A stretch of DNA of 64,000 nt from Flavobacteriales bacterium. Its GTDB lineage: Bacteria > Bacteroidota > Bacteroidia > Flavobacteriales_F > PHOS-HE28. The translations under genes were made by a program, and so were the position numbers. Within the stretch, counting starts at the first letter, position 1. Every line of letters begins with the position of its first letter. The stretch spans positions 2,895,497 to 2,959,496 of the forward strand of contig CP129489.1 in assembly GCA_030584065.1 (NCBI GenBank), in the 5' to 3' direction. Under the pieces are notes generated by a model that saw nothing but the letters and a program-made list of their open reading frames with translations, was not told where the DNA came from and did not search any database. Of the stretch, positions 9,192 through 20,774 are shown in pieces.

Positions 9192-9866
9192 CTACGCCTG
9201 GCCCTTCGTTCCGGGGCCGGTGACATCGGCCCCTGACGGGCCCGGCGGCTCGACCGCAGCCTGAGCGGTGTGCTCCACCGGAGCGAAGCGCTGCGCCACT
9301 ACGAAGAGCGCGATGCCCACGGTGATCGCCGCATCGGCGATGTTGAACACCGGCTGGAAGAACTCGATGTACTCGCCTCCCCATCCCGGCACCCATTCCG
9401 GAAGGCGTCCTCGCCAAATGGGGAAATGGAACATGTCCACCACGGCGCCATGGAAGAGCGCGGCGTAACCGCCCTCCGCCGGCATGAACACCGCTTTCTG
9501 GAACGGTGTGCTGGCGCTGAAGATCAGGCCGTAGACGGTGCTGTCGATGATGTTCCCAAGCGCTCCGGCAAGCACCAACGCAACGCTCATCACCTGAAGG
9601 CCGTGCACCCGTTGATGGATCATCCGGCGCAAGGCGTAGCCGATGCCGATGACCGCCACGATCCGCAGCAGGGACAGGGTCAATTTCCCCGCTTCCCCGC
9701 CGAATTCCATCCCGAACGCCATACCCCTGTTCTCGATGAAGTGGAGGAAGCCCCAGTCACCGAAGAGCGGAACGGACTCGTCATAGTAGAACGACAGCTT
9801 GACCCAGACCTTCAGTGCCTGATCGGCCAGCAGCACGAACAGGATGATGAGGAGGGCGCGCTTCAT
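9192..9866 (-). CDS. lspA: Lipoprotein signal peptidase (signal peptidase II)
   Basis: A 224-residue inner-membrane aspartic protease that cleaves the signal peptide of diacylglyceryl-modified prolipoproteins. Four hydrophobic segments are visible. Family motifs are ADQALKVWVK near residue 15, NRGMAFG, GALGNIIDS (102-110), and the catalytic pair Asp144 in AVVDMFHF and Asp178 in FNIADAAI. The stretch between GNIIDS and VVD is longer than in proteobacterial LspA, as is usual in Bacteroidota. The C-terminal 25 residues are a Pro/Gly tail. It sits 65 bases downstream of the TraR/DksA-like gene, in the common order ileS - traR - lspA. Several lipoproteins in this window are expected substrates. 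Confidence 0.95.
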   Translation of the reverse strand: MKRALLIILFVLLADQALKVWVKLSFYYDESVPLFGDWGFLHFIENRGMAFGMEFGGEAGKLTLSLLRIVAVIGIGYALRRMIHQRVHGLQVMSVALVLAGALGNIIDSTVYGLIFSASTPFQKAVFMPAEGGYAALFHGAVVDMFHFPIWRGRLPEWVPGWGGEYIEFFQPVFNIADAAITVGIALFVVAQRFAPVEHTAQAAVEPPGPSGADVTGPGTKGQA

Positions 9867-9931
9867 CGGTTCTCGAAGGCGGCTTGGCGTTGCGGTGCCG
9901 CTGGGCGTGCCCGCATTGCGCCGAGCAGGGC

Positions 9932-10876
9932 CTAGCTGCCCATCTGCTGCTTGGCCTCGATGCTCAGCGTAGCATGCGGAACAAGGCGCAGGCGCTCCTT
10001 GCTGATCAGACGGCCGGTGACGCGGCAGATACCGTAGGTCTTATTGCGGATGCGCAGCAGTGCGTCCTCCAGGTGCTTGATGAACTTCTCCTGGCGGGCG
10101 GCCAGCTGGGCGGTCTCCTCGCGGCTAAGCGTCTCGCTGCCGTCTTCGATCATCTTGAAGGAGGGGCTGGTGTCGTCCGTGCCGTTGTTGTCCGTATTGG
10201 CCAGGGTCTGCTTCAGCAGGTCGTAGTCCTTGCGGGCTTCCTCGAGCTTCTTGAGGATCAGCTCCTTGAATTCCGCAAGCTCCTCATCGCTGTAACGTAC
10301 CTTGTCGGCGCTCTCCAGGGTGGACACCTGTTTCTTCACCACAGGAGCGGCCATCGGCCGCACAGGCGCGGAAACCTGGGTCACCAACGGCTTGTCTGCC
10401 GCCTTGGCAGCAGACTCCTTCGCTTCCTTCTTCACGTCCTTCTTCACGGGTTTGGGTTTGGCCACTGGGGCCGGTTTTGCCGCAGGCTTCGCAGCGATGG
10501 GCGAGGTTTTGGGTGCCGGAGCCGGTTTTGGTGCAGGGGTCGGTTTGGAGACGGCCTTCACCACAGGTTTCGGTACCGGCTTTGCGACCGGCTTCTTCGT
10601 AGCGACAGCAGAAGCCTTTTTGGCAACCGGCTTCACCGGAGCCTTCGGAACGGGCTTCTTCGCCACCGGCTTGGCAGCAGGTTTCTTCACCGCCGGCTTC
10701 TTGGCGACCACTTTCTTCGGCGCTGGCTTCTTCACGACCGGCTTGGCCGCTTTCGCTCGCTTCGACTTGGCCTTGGGCTTCGCGGCCGGCTTGCTCACCT
10801 TCGCAGGCTTGGCAGCTTTCTTGACGGCAGCCTTTTTCACGGGCTTGGCCGGCTTCTTCGCGGGTTTCTTGGCCAT
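9932..10876 (-). CDS. TraR/DksA-family protein with long Lys/Ala/Pro histone-H1-like N-terminal tail
   Basis: A 314-residue two-part protein. Residues 1 to about 195 are a low-complexity tail of Lys-Lys-Pro-Ala repeats resembling histone H1 or bacterial Hc1-like proteins, strongly basic. The C-terminal 115 residues form a DksA/TraR coiled-coil and zinc-finger-like module (YSDEELAEFKELILKKLEEA, then YGICRVTGRLISKERLRLVP). Only one Cys of the C4 zinc site remains, as in other Bacteroidota members. DksA-type proteins bind in the RNA polymerase secondary channel; the tail suggests an added nucleic-acid-binding role. Bacteroidota homologues that I recall are near 130 residues, so the extension is unusual. 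Start 10876 lies 28 bases downstream of an exact TATATTTG box. Confidence 0.88.
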   Translation of the reverse strand: MAKKPAKKPAKPVKKAAVKKAAKPAKVSKPAAKPKAKSKRAKAAKPVVKKPAPKKVVAKKPAVKKPAAKPVAKKPVPKAPVKPVAKKASAVATKKPVAKPVPKPVVKAVSKPTPAPKPAPAPKTSPIAAKPAAKPAPVAKPKPVKKDVKKEAKESAAKAADKPLVTQVSAPVRPMAAPVVKKQVSTLESADKVRYSDEELAEFKELILKKLEEARKDYDLLKQTLANTDNNGTDDTSPSFKMIEDGSETLSREETAQLAARQEKFIKHLEDALLRIRNKTYGICRVTGRLISKERLRLVPHATLSIEAKQQMGS

Positions 10877-10903
10877 GACGATAGGGGTCGGGTTAAAGAT
10901 CCG

Positions 10904-10911
10904 CAAATATA
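10904..10911 (-). promoter_or_regulatory. -7 box TATATTTG of the TraR/DksA-like gene
   Basis: Read on the minus strand the bases are TATATTTG, an exact match to the Bacteroidota -7 consensus TAnnTTTG, 27 bases before the ATG at 10876. No convincing -33 TTG is present at the usual spacing. It gives this gene its own promoter in addition to read-through from ileS. Confidence 0.6.
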
Positions 10912-10923
10912 GACGGTCCCCCT

Positions 10924-14307
<3,384 letters not shown>

Positions 14308-14328
14308 CAGGGCTTTTCTACGGGGCCG

Positions 14329-14336
14329 CAAAGATA
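14329..14336 (-). promoter_or_regulatory. -7 box TATCTTTG of ileS
   Basis: The minus strand reads TATCTTTG, matching TAnnTTTG exactly, 21 bases before the ileS ATG at 14307. It supports that start over the in-frame Met at 14352, which lies upstream of the box. No -33 TTG is evident. Confidence 0.6.
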
Positions 14337-14363
14337 GCCGTACGCCCCTCACACGCCCGTCCG

Positions 14364-14834
14364 CTAGACCCCGAACTGGCGCAGGTGGTAGGCCATGTGC
14401 GTGTGCATTAGGCGGCCCCAGTCCGTTGCGCTCATCCGGCCGAACAGGGGATGGCGCCCGGCCCAGCGCTGGTCCCGGATGGCGGCTTCCGTGACGTCCC
14501 GCAGCATGCGCCGCTCCTCGTCCAGCCCGCTGGTGGCGATGCCCGAGCGCACCACGTCAATCACCTTGAAGGTCCGCGGTGGGTCCTTCGCCAACGCGGA
14601 CTTGGGCGGCAGCGCTCCGGCCAGCGTCATCCACCGGAAGAGGGTGCGCGTGCGCCAGGTGCTGCGGTCAGGGGCGTCGAGCTCGCCGGTGTACATGCGG
14701 ATGGCCTCGCGCAGGTGGCGCACCATCTGCGCCGCGCTCATCACGCCCCACTGCGGCCGGTCCTCGGCGCGCAGTCGGTCGAGGCGGGCGAACAAGGCGC
14801 TGCGCTCCCGGTCGTCGAAGATGCTGCCGGCCAT
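14364..14834 (-). CDS. DinB/DUF1569-like small protein with conserved histidines
   Basis: A 156-residue soluble protein. It has a four-helix pattern with His residues where DinB/YfiT-fold proteins bind a metal: MVRHLREAIRMY near residue 38 and LMHTHMAYHLRQFGV at the C-terminus. The region between (RTLFRWMTLAGALPPKSALAKDP) matches what I recall of DUF1569 proteins. Their biochemical role is unknown; the wider fold includes thiol-dependent transferases. It lies 26 bases after the NYN-domain gene and 56 bases before ileS on the same strand. The start is the only Met near the beginning; TAGCTTGG lies just upstream. Confidence 0.75.
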   Translation of the reverse strand: MAGSIFDDRERSALFARLDRLRAEDRPQWGVMSAAQMVRHLREAIRMYTGELDAPDRSTWRTRTLFRWMTLAGALPPKSALAKDPPRTFKVIDVVRSGIATSGLDEERRMLRDVTEAAIRDQRWAGRHPLFGRMSATDWGRLMHTHMAYHLRQFGV

Positions 14835-14860
14835 GGTGTCACCAAGCTACGGCACACCCT

Positions 14861-15637
14861 TCACCCCCGGAACCGCACCATCACCGCATTGCCCTTCTCC
14901 TCGCGCCGGATGTCGAGTTGGTCCTTCAAGGCGTTCACCAGCGAGGATAAGGAGGCATGGCCGTAGCTTCGCGGGTCGAAGCCGGGGTCGAGGCGGCGCA
15001 GGGCCTGGCCGATGAGGCTGAGCGAGGCGACTTCCTCCTCGCCCTTGGCGATGTTGAAGGCCTTCCGCAGCTTGCGCATGAGCTCTGCGTTCTGCGAGAG
15101 TTCCACCGGCTGGGCCTTCGCCGAGGAAGTGCTGCGCTTTGAACCGGACCGGGCACCGGCACCCGAGGATATGGCTACTGCACCCAACGGTTCCTGCACA
15201 TCCAGGTTCTCCACATAGATAAAGCGCTCGCAGGCCTTCACGAAGGCATCCGGGGTCTTCTTCTCGCCCACGCCCATCACGAAGAGGCCGCTCTCTCGCA
15301 GCCGGGTCGCCAGCCGCGTGTAGTCACTATCACTGCTCACGATGCAGAAGGCATCCACCAGCTCGCCGTGCAGGATGTCCATGGCGTCGATGATCAGCGC
15401 GCTGTCCGTGCTGTTCTTGCCCTTCGTGTAGGCGAACTGCTGTACGGGCTGGATGGCGTTGCTGTTCAGCAGCTCCTTCCACCCGCTCATCCCCTGCGTG
15501 GTCCAGTCGCCGTAGATGCGCCGGATGGTGATGGTGCCCTGCTTGCTTACTTCCTCCAGGATCGCGGCCAGCCGCTTGGGTGCCGCGTTGTCACCATCGA
15601 TCAGCAAGGCGATCGTGGTGTCGTTGATTTTCTTCAT
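14861..15637 (-). CDS. NYN (PIN-like) domain protein with C-terminal OST-HTH/LOTUS-like module
   Basis: A 258-residue protein. The N-terminal NYN domain carries the acidic residues of this PIN-like RNase fold: ALLIDGDNAAPKRL at residues 10-23, DSALIIDAMD, and FCIVSSDSDYTRLATRL. An Ala/Ser/Arg-rich linker at about 165-190 joins a helical C-terminal module (LMRKLRKAFNIAKGEEE, IGQALRRLDPGFDPRSYGHASL, ending LDIRREEKGNAVMVRF) that fits an OST-HTH/LOTUS fold. Such proteins (LabA/DUF88 type) are thought to bind and cut RNA. Minus-strand TACCTTCA lies just upstream of the start. The target is unknown. Confidence 0.85.
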   Translation of the reverse strand: MKKINDTTIALLIDGDNAAPKRLAAILEEVSKQGTITIRRIYGDWTTQGMSGWKELLNSNAIQPVQQFAYTKGKNSTDSALIIDAMDILHGELVDAFCIVSSDSDYTRLATRLRESGLFVMGVGEKKTPDAFVKACERFIYVENLDVQEPLGAVAISSGAGARSGSKRSTSSAKAQPVELSQNAELMRKLRKAFNIAKGEEEVASLSLIGQALRRLDPGFDPRSYGHASLSSLVNALKDQLDIRREEKGNAVMVRFRG

Positions 15638-15667
15638 GCCCGGTGAAGGTAGGTGCTGGGCGCAGGC

Positions 15668-16936
15668 CTACATCGTTCCCTTCAGCATCCGGTTCCAGTA
15701 CAGCCAGGGCAGCACGTGCTTCTTCAGCACCCACATGCTCCACAAGGGCTTGCTGGTATCGAAGAGCTTGCTGAGCAAGGGGTCGCTGTCGCGCACGTTG
15801 TCGTACTTGAACTCGGCCAGCAGCATCTTGCCATAGCCGGTCACCAGCGGACAGCTGCTGTAACCCTCGTACTTGGCGGGTGAGAGCAGACCGTCCTTGA
15901 TGCGCTGCAGGATGTTGGCCACCACCACGGGGGCCTGCTTGCGGATGGCCGCGCCGGTCTTGGCCGTGGGCAGCGCGGCGGCATCGCCCAGCCCGAAGAT
16001 GTTGGCGTAGCGCTTGTGCTGCAGGGTGTTGATGTCCACCTCCAGCCAGCCCTTGTTGGGTCCGTCGGCATAGGCCAAGGGCGAGTCGCGCACGAAGTCG
16101 GGCGCGCTCTGCGGCGGTGCCAGGTGCAGCATGTCGTACTTCATCACAATCGTGCTCTCCCCCTCGATCTTCTCCGGCAGGCCCTGTTCCTCGGTGATCA
16201 CGCAGTGGTTGTCGCCGGGCTTGCTCCACTTGAAGTGGATCTCCTGCTTCACCGGGTCGATGCGCACGGGGTTGTAGAAAGCCTTGAAGATGATCTCCTT
16301 CTTGCGGATCACGTCCTCCAGCGCCGCGCGGAAGGGCTGCACGCCGAAGATCACCGAGCCGGGCGTGGCGAAGACGAGCTTGGTCTTGTCGCGCACGCCA
16401 CTGCGCCGGAAGAACTCATCCGCCAGGTATACCGCCTTCTGCGGGGCCCCGCCGCATTTGATGGGCGTGCTGGGCTGCGTGAACACGGCCACTCCCCCTT
16501 TGAAGGCGGTCATCACCCGCTTCGTCTTCTCCGGATCCAGGTAGTTGCTGCACACCTTGTCGGTGGCCAGCGCCTCGCGGAGGCCGGGCAGGTCATCGAT
16601 GTTCATCTGAATGCCCGGCGCCACCACCAGGTGGCCGTACGTGTAGGCATTGCCCTCCTTCGTGCGCACGGTATTCGCCTCCGGCTCGAATACGGCCGCA
16701 TGCTCCTTGATGTGGACCACACCGGGCGGTATGACACCGGCCTCATCGCGGCGCGTGACCTTCATGTCGAAGGCGCCGGCCGCCACAAGCGTCCACGCCG
16801 GCTGGTACCAATGGTCCTTGGCAGGGTCCATCACAGCAATGCTGAGCTTCTTCTCCTTGCGGCGCAGTTGGGCAGCGGTCATGATGCCGCCTGTGCCGCC
16901 GCCGATGATGAGCACGTCGTGATGCACGGTTGCCAT
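15668..16936 (-). CDS. sqr: Sulfide:quinone oxidoreductase
   Basis: A 422-residue FAD enzyme that oxidises sulfide and passes electrons to the quinone pool at the membrane. The FAD-binding fingerprint is VLIIGGGTGGIMTAAQL (residues 8-24). Two cysteines sit in the family's redox positions: Cys161 in PIKCGGAPQKA and Cys362 in YSSCPLVTGYGK, an arrangement like the mitochondrial-type enzymes. Further motifs are YGHLVVAPGIQ and the second FAD segment NIFGLGDAAALPTAKTGAA. Hydrophobic C-terminal residues (WVLKKHVLPWLYW) probably attach it to the membrane. It lies on the minus strand, 30 bases upstream of the NYN gene. The enzyme probably serves sulfide detoxification or energy gain; no other sulfur genes are nearby. 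Confidence 0.9.
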   Translation of the reverse strand: MATVHHDVLIIGGGTGGIMTAAQLRRKEKKLSIAVMDPAKDHWYQPAWTLVAAGAFDMKVTRRDEAGVIPPGVVHIKEHAAVFEPEANTVRTKEGNAYTYGHLVVAPGIQMNIDDLPGLREALATDKVCSNYLDPEKTKRVMTAFKGGVAVFTQPSTPIKCGGAPQKAVYLADEFFRRSGVRDKTKLVFATPGSVIFGVQPFRAALEDVIRKKEIIFKAFYNPVRIDPVKQEIHFKWSKPGDNHCVITEEQGLPEKIEGESTIVMKYDMLHLAPPQSAPDFVRDSPLAYADGPNKGWLEVDINTLQHKRYANIFGLGDAAALPTAKTGAAIRKQAPVVVANILQRIKDGLLSPAKYEGYSSCPLVTGYGKMLLAEFKYDNVRDSDPLLSKLFDTSKPLWSMWVLKKHVLPWLYWNRMLKGTM

Positions 16937-16996
16937 GGTCAGTAGGAATTGGAACCCGAAGATGAGCCCGGCACGGCGCGCGGCGCGTGACGTTCA

Positions 16997-18658
16997 TCAC
17001 CCTTGGCCACCGGCCTCTGCCCACGCGTGCAGCAGCCGCGTGCAACGGCGAAGCGCCTCCTGATAGCCATGCTCGGTACCCGCGGACCTCAAGGCCAACG
17101 CCCGCGCGATGCACCGCCGATCGGCAACAGGCCAGCGCTCCAGGTCATCGATCAGGGCCAGCGGCAGCGCCCAGTCCTCAAGCGCCGCGCGCTTGGCTGC
17201 CGCATCCGGAACTCCGAGCATGCGTCGGGCCCTCGCACGGGCATCCCTCAAGGCGCGGGGCCGGTCGCCTGCGGCCCCGGCCAATGCCCCGGCCGCGTGC
17301 ACCAGAGCGGCGGTATCCACCATCGGCTGACCCTCATCGTCCCGGATGCGCAGGACCAGCCCATCGGCCACCAGCTCCTTGAGCAGTGGCAGCGGAACCT
17401 CATAGCCGGGCTGGCTGCCCAAGCGCTTCGCCTCACGGGCCGCGATGCGCGCGAGCCGCTCGTTCCATGGCCTGAATCCGAGCCGGTAGTAGAACCAGTA
17501 GGCGCCACTCCTCAGGCCGTCCGGATTGCCATGGCCCAGCTGGTAATTCTCCGCCTCGAAGAGCGGCACGCTGAAGCGCTGATGGTACAGCCGCAGCAGC
17601 TGCGCGAAGAACCATGCGCTCTCCCCTCCGCGGAGCGCCGGGAACACGTTGATGCCCACCTTGGTGCGGCCGGGGAAGACCCAGGCGCCACCATAGGCCA
17701 TCGGCACACCATTCTTGAAGGCCATGAAGCCCACGTAGCTCTCCAGCGAGAGGCGATGCGCAGGATCCATGTGGAAGAGCGCGATGGTGAGACCCCGCCC
17801 CATGGCATGCAGCTCAGCGCGTTGCGCATACGTCACCGGATCGGTCTCGCGCTGCATGAGCGCGAGCACCTGCCGGGCGGTGGCGATCAATCGCCGATGG
17901 GCGCCGGCCGTCAGCGGCAATGGCGGCTCCACCGGCCGTGCCAGCAGGGCCGGCACATCCACCGACCGCTGCAACGGACCCGGATGGAAGCTTGGCGCTT
18001 CCGCCACGAACCGCAAGGTGGACAGCGAGGGGGCCTTCGGGCTCCCAACGATGCGCACGTAACAGGACAGGGCATTGAACAGGGCCTCGCGCTGTCCTTG
18101 GCCCATGTCGCCGCCGGCCAGCGCCTGCACCAGGCCCTTTAGCTGGGCCTGTCCGCCAGCGCCGAAGAGCGCGGCCAGCAGTTCGGCCGCATCACCGCCG
18201 CACTGATCCAGGGCTTCCTGCTCAGGCGGGGTGAGCAGCGGCCGCACGAGCAGGGATAGCTGCTCCGCCGACGCATCCAGGTCATGCAGGAGCACCGGTG
18301 CCGGCCAATGCTTCAACAGCCAGCGGACCATCGTGTAGGAATAGGATCCAACCACATCACCGCCTGCGAGCCCGCTGTCCTGCAGGGCTTCGCGCAGGCG
18401 GGCATCATCGGTAATCCGCTCGTGCAGGCGCTGCCGGAAGCGCCGCATGCCGGTCACGGCGATGCGATGCTGCTCGGCGCTCGTGGGATATGCCTCAAGG
18501 AACAGCAGCAGATCATGCAGCTCCTTGATGGCTGCCGTGCTTCCCAGGGGCCGCTCCAGCGCGCCGCGCACCGCTTGATCGGCACCATCCGCGCGTGAAA
18601 CGGCCGCGCGCCGCAGGCGAAGCACCTCATCGCGCGTGAGCGTCCTCGTGCGGGCCAT
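16997..18658 (-). CDS. Unrecognised 553-residue protein with an acyltransferase-like central segment
   Basis: I do not recognise this family. The protein is soluble, helix-rich, and shows no signal peptide or membrane segment. The N-terminal third contains LHDLLLFLEAYPTSAEQHRIA. The central part (about 310-410) reads YVGFMAFKNGVPMAYGG, then KVGINVFPALRGGES, FEAENYQLGHGNPDG and SGAYWFYYRLGFRP. The order of strand, loop, helix and terminal YRLGF resembles the GNAT N-acyltransferase fold, but this is inference only. The last 130 residues are Arg/Ala-rich helices. It starts 3 bases after the stop of the GT87-like gene, so the two are very likely co-transcribed and may act together. Confidence 0.75.
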   Translation of the reverse strand: MARTRTLTRDEVLRLRRAAVSRADGADQAVRGALERPLGSTAAIKELHDLLLFLEAYPTSAEQHRIAVTGMRRFRQRLHERITDDARLREALQDSGLAGGDVVGSYSYTMVRWLLKHWPAPVLLHDLDASAEQLSLLVRPLLTPPEQEALDQCGGDAAELLAALFGAGGQAQLKGLVQALAGGDMGQGQREALFNALSCYVRIVGSPKAPSLSTLRFVAEAPSFHPGPLQRSVDVPALLARPVEPPLPLTAGAHRRLIATARQVLALMQRETDPVTYAQRAELHAMGRGLTIALFHMDPAHRLSLESYVGFMAFKNGVPMAYGGAWVFPGRTKVGINVFPALRGGESAWFFAQLLRLYHQRFSVPLFEAENYQLGHGNPDGLRSGAYWFYYRLGFRPWNERLARIAAREAKRLGSQPGYEVPLPLLKELVADGLVLRIRDDEGQPMVDTAALVHAAGALAGAAGDRPRALRDARARARRMLGVPDAAAKRAALEDWALPLALIDDLERWPVADRRCIARALALRSAGTEHGYQEALRRCTRLLHAWAEAGGQG

Positions 18659-18661
18659 GGC

Positions 18662-19930
18662 TCAACTTGCGGCCTTTGGTGCCACCTGACGGCCCGATGC
18701 CACCAGCACCCAGGCGCAGACCACGAGCAGAAGGCCCTCCGCCAGCAGGATGTCCACCGGCAGGATGGACCAGGCGCCGACGACCAGCCCTGCCGCCACG
18801 AGGAGCATTGCATCCAGCATGAAAGGCCTGCGCTGGCCGCCGAGCACCACCAGGAGCGCCGGCGCCACCCAATGCACCAGCTGGTAGTCGAAACGCGGTG
18901 TCGGCAGCAGCATCATGAGCACGGTCCACGCGATGAAGCCTAGGAGGAGCAGGTGCTCAGCCGAGGCCCGTGCCGCATTCCGGCGCAGCAGCAGCAGCCC
19001 CGTCAGGAGCACCGTGCCGTACGCCACCCATGGCAGCCAGCCGGACAGCGATAGCCCGACCACAGCGAGCAGCACAGCAGCGATGGAGCCGTTCTCGAAC
19101 TCCATGGCATGATGCTCCCGCAGGTTGGCGAGGCCCTCAATCAGCGAAGGATAGGCGAAGGCCCCGGGGTCGGTGCTGGGGGGCGCGCCGAGGCCTGGCA
19201 TGGTGCTCCAGATGCGCATGGCCTCCAGATACTCCGACCAGGCGAGCAGGCCATTCGGGATGATCGCGAAGACGGCGGCGCTGGCGCCAACCATCGCCAC
19301 TGCGCCGATAAGCATGCGCGCATTCACACGAAGCACCAGCGGCAGCAGCAGGAACGCGTAGGTGGGCTTGAAGAGCACGAGGGCCGCGGCCAGCGCGCCG
19401 GTGAGCAGATGCCGTGCCTTCGCCAAGCTCCAGAACAGCCCGGCGATCAGGGCGGCGAAGATCACGTACACCTGGCCCCGCTCCACGTGCAGGCGCCATG
19501 AAGTGGATGCCAGCAGCGCCACCAGCACGATGCCGGCCACCAAGGCGCCGGGCCATCCGGTTCCGGCGAAGGCGCTGCGGGCCAGGACGACGGTCAGAAG
19601 CAGCAGCGCGTACTGCAGCACCAGCCAAGGCAGGCGCGCCGCCCCGAACGGGAGAGCGCCCAGCGGGGCCATCACGAGCGATTGAAACGGCGTGCCGGTA
19701 TAGCGCGTCATCGTCGCCCCGGGCGGCACCATGGGATCGGCGAATCGCTCGGGTTCACCCGGTCGCCATGGGCTGAAGTACATGGAACGGCCGGCGATCA
19801 GGCTACGGGCGCCGACGACCTTGTCGCGCAGGTCAACGCCGCCGTATTTGCGCGTCAATGAGAAGTCGATGGCCAGGCTGAAGAGCAGGGCCGCGCCCAG
19901 GATGAGGTTCAGCAAAAGGTGTCGGCTCAT
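18662..19930 (-). CDS. GT87-like (DUF2029) polytopic membrane glycosyltransferase
   Basis: A 422-residue integral membrane protein with roughly ten hydrophobic segments, starting LLLNLILGAALLFSLAIDF. After the first helix comes VGARSLIAGRSMYF and a loop with RYTGTPFQSLVMAPLGALPF, the pattern of GT87/DUF2029 polyprenyl-phosphate-mannose-dependent enzymes, which add sugars outside the cytoplasmic membrane. The start at 19930 (MSRHLLLN) was taken because the membrane protein begins there; the 32 codons upstream look non-coding. It is coupled (3-base gap) to the 553-residue gene downstream. The exact sugar and acceptor are unknown. Confidence 0.8.
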   Translation of the reverse strand: MSRHLLLNLILGAALLFSLAIDFSLTRKYGGVDLRDKVVGARSLIAGRSMYFSPWRPGEPERFADPMVPPGATMTRYTGTPFQSLVMAPLGALPFGAARLPWLVLQYALLLLTVVLARSAFAGTGWPGALVAGIVLVALLASTSWRLHVERGQVYVIFAALIAGLFWSLAKARHLLTGALAAALVLFKPTYAFLLLPLVLRVNARMLIGAVAMVGASAAVFAIIPNGLLAWSEYLEAMRIWSTMPGLGAPPSTDPGAFAYPSLIEGLANLREHHAMEFENGSIAAVLLAVVGLSLSGWLPWVAYGTVLLTGLLLLRRNAARASAEHLLLLGFIAWTVLMMLLPTPRFDYQLVHWVAPALLVVLGGQRRPFMLDAMLLVAAGLVVGAWSILPVDILLAEGLLLVVCAWVLVASGRQVAPKAAS

Positions 19931-20118
19931 GCGGGGGGCGCAATTGCGCTGAGTCAAAGATGCGCGCAAGGGCTCATGCACGGCAACTCCCACTGCAATC
20001 CTACGGACCGGGTTGAACCCTGGCACCAGGCTGCGCGAAACGAGCGCACCAGTTTCACGATTGCCAGCATCTTGACTCCGGACGCCTGAGCCGAGCGGAG
20101 CAGAAGGCCGCGCAAAAC
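19931..20118. other. Intergenic stretch without a gene
   Basis: No credible reading frame or RNA gene was seen. It holds the 5' flank of the GT87-like gene, including a minus-strand CATCTTTG (one base off the -7 box) near 19955-19962 and a GCGCAATTGCGC palindrome just beside the start codon. Confidence 0.5.
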
Positions 20119-20148
20119 GGAAGGCCCCGGCAGTCGCCGGGGCCTTCC
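20119..20148 (-). terminator. Rho-independent terminator of the pirin-nitroreductase-YceI operon
   Basis: A perfect 13-bp stem (GGAAGGCCCCGGC with GCCGGGGCCTTCC) closes a 4-base loop. On the minus strand it is followed by GTTTTGCG, a short T run. It lies 24 bases beyond the YceI stop, so it ends the minus-strand operon. Confidence 0.85.
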
Positions 20149-20172
20149 CTGCTCATCAGCGTCCGCTGCGGC

Positions 20173-20718
20173 TCAGCCCTGCTTGGCCAGCTGCACCTCG
20201 CACTGGATGCGCACCTCGTCGCTCACCAGCACGCCGCCCGCTTCCAGGGCCGCGTTCCAGGTGAGGCCCCACTCCTTGCGATCGATCCGGCCGCTGAGCT
20301 GCAGACCGGCCTTGGTGTTGCCCCAGGGATCCTTGGCCATGCCGCTCCACTCCACGTCGAGCGTAACGGGCTTGGTCACATCCTTGATGGTGAGCTCGCC
20401 GGTCACCTTCCAGCTGCTGCCGCTGCCTTCGATGCGGGTGCTCTTGAAGGTGAGCTTCGGGAATTGCTCGCTATCGAAGAAGTCGGCGCTGCGCAGGTGG
20501 CCATCCCGCTTCTCGTCGTTGGTGAAGATGCTGGCGGTATTGGCCCAGAAGCTCACCTTGGCGTTGGCCAGGTCGTCGCCCTCCAGCTCGGCATCGGCAC
20601 CGAATTCCTTGAAGCTCCCGGTGACGGTGCTGATCATGAGGTGCTTCACCTTGAAAAGCACTTCGCTGTGCGAGGCATCGATGCCCCATTTGGTGGTGGT
20701 CGCGGTGGCGGTTTCCAT
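20173..20718 (-). CDS. YceI-family lipid-binding protein
   Basis: A 181-residue YceI-like lipocalin-fold protein that binds isoprenoid-type lipids. Motifs seen are WGIDASHSEVLFKVKHLMI at residues 11-29, TGSFKEFGADAEL, DGHLRSADFFDSEQFPKLTF and TGELTIKDVTKPVTLDV, the classic YceI sequence. There is no signal peptide, so unlike E. coli YceI it is probably cytoplasmic, as in many Bacteroidota. It is the last gene of a four-gene minus-strand set (pirin, exported pirin, nitroreductase, yceI) and is followed by a strong terminator. The set suggests a redox or stress response. Confidence 0.93.
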   Translation of the reverse strand: METATATTTKWGIDASHSEVLFKVKHLMISTVTGSFKEFGADAELEGDDLANAKVSFWANTASIFTNDEKRDGHLRSADFFDSEQFPKLTFKSTRIEGSGSSWKVTGELTIKDVTKPVTLDVEWSGMAKDPWGNTKAGLQLSGRIDRKEWGLTWNAALEAGGVLVSDEVRIQCEVQLAKQG

Positions 20719-20774
20719 GTTCTGTTGGTTGTTTCGGTTCGTGATGCCGGGCGCATGCGGCCCGATGGTTCGGT

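Noticed and set aside
19985..20030. A tRNA-like GGGTTGAACCC...CACCA segment
   Set aside because: The loop has five bases rather than the seven of a T-loop and no acceptor or anticodon stem can be drawn.
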